From Fidelibacterota bacterium (GTDB taxonomy: Bacteria; Fidelibacterota; UBA8477; JABMPR01): a stretch of 10,249 nucleotides of DNA. This document shows, piece by piece, positions 5,973-10,249 of the stretch. The stretch covers positions 1-10,249 of the forward strand of contig JAUVKO010000054.1 of the NCBI GenBank assembly GCA_030596225.1. The letters run 5' to 3'. Under the pieces are notes generated by a model. The model was not told where the DNA came from. It worked only from the letters and a program-made list of their open reading frames with translations, and searched no databases. Made by a program: the position numbers and the translations under genes. The number at the start of each line of letters is the position of its first letter. Position 1 is the stretch's first letter.

Positions 5973-5994
5973 TATAGTAAACTTGGGGTCGATG
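5854..5994 (+). repeat. Near-duplicate segments about 105 bp apart
   Basis: The segment 5854-5886 resembles 5960-5994. In the same order both contain TGA, CCATTTGA, AGTAAAC and TCGATG, separated by short non-matching stretches that differ by one or two bases. Each copy includes one TTTGAYT site. The second copy overlaps the weaker promoter candidate in front of the receptor gene, so a regulator binding both copies could loop the DNA between them. That role is inference. Confidence 0.5.
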
Positions 5995-6024
5995 CGTTAA
6001 ATAGACGTTAGTGGAGGAATAGGA

Positions 6025-9000
6025 ATGAAACAACGTTATTTGCTGATTGGATTGCTTGTATCTATTTTGGCTATACAGTTCGCTTTTGCCGGGACAACCG
6101 GTAAGATTTCCGGTGTGGTTACCGATAATGAAACCGGTGAACCACTTCCCGGAGTAAATGTTATGATTGCCGGTACTAATTATGGTACTGCTACAGGTTT
6201 AGACGGTAATTATTATATCCTTAATGTTCCTCCCGGAATTCATGAGCTGCAAGCTCAATTCATTGGCTATGCCAGGATGACCATTCAGGAAGTGCGCGTT
6301 GTTGTTGATATGACTACTACGGTCAATGTTTCCATGCAGACAGAAGCTTTGCAGGGACAGAGTATTATAGTTGTGGATACGCGTCCCCTGATTGACCAGA
6401 AGGCAACCAGTGAACGTCGTACCCTTCGCAGCGAGGACATTGCAAATCTGCCCGTACGTGATGCAGATGAGATAGTTGCTCTGCAGACAGGTGCTATAAA
6501 AGTTGGTAACAACTTGCATATTCGAGGTGGTCGCTTAGAAGAAGTTGCCTACTATATCGATGGTGTCTATCAGGTGAATGATTACAATAGAGCTGCCCGA
6601 CCTAATGCCGCTGAGGTATCCAGTCAGGCACTTGAAGAGTTATCATTTCAAGCAGGTGGTTTCGATGCTGAATATGGTTCAGCCACTGCCGGTTTGATCA
6701 ATATGTCCACTAAAACTGGTGGTAGAAAATTTAATTTATCAGGTGAAATTACCTCAGATGAGTTTCTAAGTCGCACTGACCCGGGATTTTTAAACACATA
6801 TTCATATGGTCAGAATATTTACAACATTGCTATCAATGGTCCCATCATAAAGGACCTTACCTTTTATGCGAATGCTGAGTATCAATATAACTATGATAGA
6901 AGAACCAGCTCCGGTTCACACCCTGAGGGAGTTTGGGTTGAGGATCTGGATTCCAATGGCTATGCCACCTATGATGAATATGATGTGGTGGCCAAGTATG
7001 GACCGCTACCCAATAATTCTGAGAGTAAAATCTTGGGAACAGGGAATATTCTCTATGCAAAGCGGAATTTCCGCCTGAAGCTGGGAGGTAACATTGCCCA
7101 GACTAATTGGTATGCTTACAATAATACAAAAGCTGCCTTTGCCGGCGAAAGTACACCATACTGGGAAAGTTTGACCCATGCTGCATATATGCGTGGTACC
7201 TGGACGATTAACTCAAAGACCTTATTGGATTTTCAAGTCTCCAGCTTTAATGATGGTTATGTAACAGGTCATAAAGAGCTCTGTGATGACTTTTTCTACT
7301 ATGGACTGAAAGAATTCCCCGTTACAACGTTAGATCAATTAGCCTTATTAGATGATGCTGATCTAAAGCAGATGCTGGCTAACGAATATGATCCGGTTAA
7401 ATATATCATGGATAACAGAGATAAATTTGAAGAGGATGATGAAGGTAACCTGGTCTATCAGCCTGCGCTGCGTCAGAATGGAACAGATCCAACCACGCTA
7501 CGACCCTATGCTGTTTTTAGTGCACCTGGGACCATAAATAGCGCCTACTCAAAAAATGAGACCGGCTATATCGGTATGAATACTAACCTTAAAATGCAGC
7601 GTGGTGTTCATGAATTGAAAATTGGTGGTGAATTGAGACAATATCTCATTCGTTACTATCGTTTGGGAGCTCCTGAGCGTCTGGCTTCTACCTTTTTCAA
7701 TAATACTCCAAGTTCGCAAGCTGGGTTTGCAGATCAGGTTGATGCACGCGACCTTGCTGTTTTGGACTATTATACTCTCGATGATAGTGGCGCTTTAATA
7801 AGCAGTGACTATCAGGGATATATTGATAACTATTGGTTCCAGTCCTACAAAAATGCTTATGCTGAAAACATGGGCTATACAATGGATGGTTCCTCTTTAA
7901 TTGATACTGATCTGGGTGACGATCGTGATGGCCCCCGCCGACCGACCGTTGGTGGTATTTATCTTCAGGACAAGATTGAGATGAGTGACCTGATCATGAA
8001 CCTGGGACTCCGCTATGATTATATCGCTGCCAACAATTTTCGGTTCAGAGATCCTGTAAACATTATCTTGGATGGAGCCGGATCTATTGCAGAGCAAGTT
8101 TATATGGATATTGATGGCGAATATAGCAGCTATGAAACCACTTACGATCTATTGGGTAATGTAATAGATGATATCGGTGTTGAGCAATTGGTCCTGCGTG
8201 ATCCGGTTCATTTGATCAGCCCTCGATTGGGATTAGCTTTTCCAGTGACAGATCGGACTGTTTTCCATGCACAGTATGGTAAGTATGTCCAGCAGCCACA
8301 GTTGAATCGCTTGTTCCTCAGTTATACACGCTTTGCTGCTAACTTGAGCCAGGGTAATTATACAACCTCTGGAAATCCTGAGCTGGATCCTGTTCGCACA
8401 ACATCCTATGAAATTGGATTTCAACAGGCCATGGGTAATTCGGCAAGTATAGACATGACTGTTTTTTATAAACAGATGACCGGCTATGTGCAGATTCGAA
8501 ATGTGAAGGATGCCTCTCCCGTAGTTTATGCCCGCTACGTGAATGGAGATTACGGAAGTATCAAGGGTTTATCCGCTTCCTTTAATCTCAGACGTACCGG
8601 TTATGTTCAGGCAGCTATCAACTATACACTGCAGTATGCCGGTGGAACCGGTTCAACCGGTGCAGGTCAGTATAAGATCGCCTGGCAGTCCGGGAATTAT
8701 CCATCATTTGTGAGTCCCCTTGATTTTGACCAACGTCATACAGGGTCGGTTAACCTGGATTTCAGGACCACCTCCAAGGATAGGATTCCTGAGGCTGGTG
8801 CAAATCTTCTCTTCACCTTCGGTAGTGGACGTCGCTACACACCGTCTGCTATTAATAGCGCAGTATTCCCAGCCACTTCTGATCGTCCCACCGCTGGACT
8901 CAATTCCGGTGTAATGCCCTGGTTCTACCAAATGGACATGAAGTTTGATAAAAACTTTCAATTTGGCGTGATTAAACTGAACACCTATCTGTGGATCAAG

Positions 9001-9210
9001 AATCTACTTGATCGCTCAAATGTTCGAGCCGTTTTTGATGGAACCGGTGAAGCCGGCTATGATGGTTGGTTCAGCACAGCTGAAGGCCAAAGCTGGCTTG
9101 CAGATGAGAATAACAGTGAAGCATTATATAACATGAAAATGGCTCATCCCTACAATTTTGAGAACCCAAGAACTGTACTCTTAGGCGTTCGCTTTTTCAT
9201 GGGCAACTAG
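6025..9210 (+). CDS. TonB-dependent outer-membrane receptor with carboxypeptidase-regulatory-like domain
   Basis: A 1061-residue outer-membrane transporter. A signal peptide covers residues 1-22 (MKQRYLL...FAFA). An Ig-like carboxypeptidase-regulatory-like domain follows at about 25-105 (GKISGVVTDNETGEPLPGVNV...GLDGNYYILNVPPG), then a candidate TonB box near SIIVVDT (113-119). The plug domain lies at about 125-235, with IRGGR (165-169), YYIDGVY and FDAEYGSATAGLINMSTKTG. The rest looks like a 22-strand barrel of alternating aromatic strands, ending PRTVLLGVRFFMGN. This is the architecture of SusC-like and related FCB receptors, but no SusD-like gene follows. Substrate is unknown. ATG 6025 has GGAGG at 7 nt spacing. 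The next gene begins 14 nt after the stop, so the two are probably co-transcribed. Confidence 0.93.
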   Translation: MKQRYLLIGLLVSILAIQFAFAGTTGKISGVVTDNETGEPLPGVNVMIAGTNYGTATGLDGNYYILNVPPGIHELQAQFIGYARMTIQEVRVVVDMTTTVNVSMQTEALQGQSIIVVDTRPLIDQKATSERRTLRSEDIANLPVRDADEIVALQTGAIKVGNNLHIRGGRLEEVAYYIDGVYQVNDYNRAARPNAAEVSSQALEELSFQAGGFDAEYGSATAGLINMSTKTGGRKFNLSGEITSDEFLSRTDPGFLNTYSYGQNIYNIAINGPIIKDLTFYANAEYQYNYDRRTSSGSHPEGVWVEDLDSNGYATYDEYDVVAKYGPLPNNSESKILGTGNILYAKRNFRLKLGGNIAQTNWYAYNNTKAAFAGESTPYWESLTHAAYMRGTWTINSKTLLDFQVSSFNDGYVTGHKELCDDFFYYGLKEFPVTTLDQLALLDDADLKQMLANEYDPVKYIMDNRDKFEEDDEGNLVYQPALRQNGTDPTTLRPYAVFSAPGTINSAYSKNETGYIGMNTNLKMQRGVHELKIGGELRQYLIRYYRLGAPERLASTFFNNTPSSQAGFADQVDARDLAVLDYYTLDDSGALISSDYQGYIDNYWFQSYKNAYAENMGYTMDGSSLIDTDLGDDRDGPRRPTVGGIYLQDKIEMSDLIMNLGLRYDYIAANNFRFRDPVNIILDGAGSIAEQVYMDIDGEYSSYETTYDLLGNVIDDIGVEQLVLRDPVHLISPRLGLAFPVTDRTVFHAQYGKYVQQPQLNRLFLSYTRFAANLSQGNYTTSGNPELDPVRTTSYEIGFQQAMGNSASIDMTVFYKQMTGYVQIRNVKDASPVVYARYVNGDYGSIKGLSASFNLRRTGYVQAAINYTLQYAGGTGSTGAGQYKIAWQSGNYPSFVSPLDFDQRHTGSVNLDFRTTSKDRIPEAGANLLFTFGSGRRYTPSAINSAVFPATSDRPTAGLNSGVMPWFYQMDMKFDKNFQFGVIKLNTYLWIKNLLDRSNVRAVFDGTGEAGYDGWFSTAEGQSWLADENNSEALYNMKMAHPYNFENPRTVLLGVRFFMGN

Positions 9211-9224
9211 GGGAGAGGTGAATA

Positions 9225-10249
9225 ATGAATGCAGAAAGTAGATTTATGAAACAATTTATAACACTGACCTTGTCTGTTTTATTTCTGATTACATCCGGTA
9301 TTGCTGATGTGAGAAGAATTGGGAATAGCTCAGGGCTGGCCAAAACTGGTACTTTAGAATTTATTCTATATGATGCCAATCAGATCCGCTCCTGGGTCGG
9401 TAATAACGGACATATTGTAAGCCACATTCCCACCGGTGATGCTGGTTTGGAATGGCCAAAAGGCTCAGGGAATACTGCTGTGTTTGCTTCCGGTTTGTGG
9501 GTCGCAGGTATGGTGGATGGTGAAGTAAGATCTGCCGCCGCAGAGTTTACCTCTGAGTTTCAGCCCGGTATCATCATTTATGATCCGGTAACCCAGACCT
9601 CCTCAGGTCCTGATTCTCCCAATGATGCCCGTTTTCAGGTGAGTTCAATTGATAAGGGTGATAATGCCGATGTTACTTCCCCGGATTTTAATCGGGAATT
9701 TGCCACTTGGCCGGCTGCTGATGGTGCCCCGGCTCATGATGGTGAATATTTCACCGATGATAACCTTAACGGTATCTGGGACGATGGTGAAGCCTGGGAC
9801 GATTTTAATGTTGATGGTGTTTATAATGGCCCGGATAGCGTATTTATCAGTGGCGAAGACCCACCTGTAATGATCGGAGACCAGATGCACTGGTTTGTGA
9901 TCAATGATGCTGAACCAAATACCCATAGCAATTTATGGTCAACCCAGCCATTGGGGATCGAAGTTCAGACCACTGTATTTGGTTTTGATCGTGCTGACCC
10001 TCTGGGAAATGTCATGTTTGTTAAATGGCTGGTGATCAACAAGAGTGGTGGAGACATCAATGACATGTTTCTTTCCATCTGGTCAGATGCTGATCTTGGT
10101 GATGCTGTTGATGATTATGTGGGTTGTGATACTGCTCTTTCAGTTGGCTATTTCTATAACGGAAATCAGACCGATCAAAAATACGGTTCCGTGCCTCCAT
10201 CTGTTGGGTATGATTTCTTCCAGGGACCAATTGTCCCCTCTGTAAGTGA
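9225..10249 (+). CDS. Secreted protein of unknown function, 3' end beyond the window
   Basis: The frame stays open for 341 codons to the window edge. Residues 1-27 look like a signal peptide (hydrophobic FITLTLSVLFLITSGIA, cleavage likely before DVRR). ATG 9225 is preceded by GGGAGAGG (9211-9218); a second ATG at 9246 lacks one this good. Recognisable stretches are FASGLWVAGMVDGEVRSAAAEFTSEFQPG (87-115), two Asp/Asn-rich loops, DDNLNGIWDDGE and DDFNVDGVYNG (178-202), resembling calcium-binding EF-hand or thrombospondin-3-type loops, and VGCDTALSVGYFYNG...VGYDFFQGPIVP (299-338). I recall similar proteins in Calditrichota, KSB1 and Ignavibacteria, often ending in a type IX secretion sorting domain; that end is not in the window. 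It probably works at the cell surface with the upstream receptor. No enzymatic motif is seen. Confidence 0.8.
   Translation, partial: MNAESRFMKQFITLTLSVLFLITSGIADVRRIGNSSGLAKTGTLEFILYDANQIRSWVGNNGHIVSHIPTGDAGLEWPKGSGNTAVFASGLWVAGMVDGEVRSAAAEFTSEFQPGIIIYDPVTQTSSGPDSPNDARFQVSSIDKGDNADVTSPDFNREFATWPAADGAPAHDGEYFTDDNLNGIWDDGEAWDDFNVDGVYNGPDSVFISGEDPPVMIGDQMHWFVINDAEPNTHSNLWSTQPLGIEVQTTVFGFDRADPLGNVMFVKWLVINKSGGDINDMFLSIWSDADLGDAVDDYVGCDTALSVGYFYNGNQTDQKYGSVPPSVGYDFFQGPIVPSVS

Larger units (their letters stand above)
5706..6024. other. Intergenic region between clpX and the receptor gene; doubtful small ORF inside
   Basis: This 319-bp AT-rich gap holds a promoter-like sequence, a phased TTTGAYT motif and a near-duplicated segment, all annotated separately. 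A frame open from TTG 5736 to 5939 would encode 67 residues, with a very hydrophobic first 26 residues and Leu at 8, 15, 22, 29 and 43. An inner ATG at 5805 would give 44 residues. Neither start has a Shine-Dalgarno, and the 5736 start adjoins a -35 box, so I do not call a gene. I see no intrinsic terminator after clpX. The receptor's Shine-Dalgarno, GGAGG, is at 6013-6017. Confidence 0.55.

Noticed and set aside
9645..9926. Open frames on both strands inside the last gene
   Set aside because: The long plus-strand frame from 9225 has a signal peptide, a strong Shine-Dalgarno and family-like sequence; the others overlap it in different frames.
1..10249. CRISPR array, tRNA, rRNA, transposase or phage gene
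   Set aside because: I saw no regularly spaced long direct repeats, cloverleaf, rRNA core sequence or mobile-element protein on either strand.

Overview
The window reads as chromosomal DNA from a Gram-negative bacterium of the Fibrobacterota-Chlorobiota-Bacteroidota (FCB) superphylum. The evidence is a large TonB-dependent outer-membrane receptor with an N-terminal carboxypeptidase-regulatory-like domain, followed by a secreted protein of a type I recall from Calditrichota, KSB1, Marinimicrobia and Ignavibacteria genomes. Clear Shine-Dalgarno sequences (GGAGG type) stand before most genes and a -35/-10 promoter resembling the sigma-70 consensus is visible. Classical Bacteroidota mostly lack both, so a non-Bacteroidota FCB lineage is the better guess. 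This placement is inference from gene content.

Layout. Positions 1-235 hold no supportable gene, only a hairpin of repeat type and a possible promoter. A LOG-family nucleoside-monophosphate phosphoribohydrolase (236-1051, +) faces anmK, anhydro-N-acetylmuramic acid kinase (1113-2249, -). The gap between their stop codons is almost entirely one imperfect inverted-repeat element. A second copy of that element, plus an unrelated strong hairpin, fills much of the 340-bp divergent gap between anmK and tig.

Positions 2590-5705 are a compact protein-quality-control operon: tig (trigger factor), clpP (protease) and clpX (unfoldase). tig and clpP overlap by 17 nt and clpP and clpX are 4 nt apart, which suggests translational coupling. 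Trigger factor handles nascent chains; ClpXP degrades tagged or misfolded proteins. The ClpP has Asn where the catalytic Asp of the Ser-His-Asp triad is expected.

A 319-bp gap (5706-6024) contains a good promoter-like sequence and a TTTGAYT motif recurring at exact multiples of 21 bp. It leads into a two-gene envelope unit: the TonB-dependent receptor (6025-9210) and, 14 nt later, a secreted protein with Asp/Asn-rich possible calcium-binding loops that runs off the window end (9225-10249).

Most of the window is ordinary housekeeping plus an envelope locus; no new multi-gene system is visible. The items most worth a second look are the ClpP triad substitution, the paired inverted-repeat elements whose imperfections are all G-U pairs in one strand, and the 21-bp phased motif.
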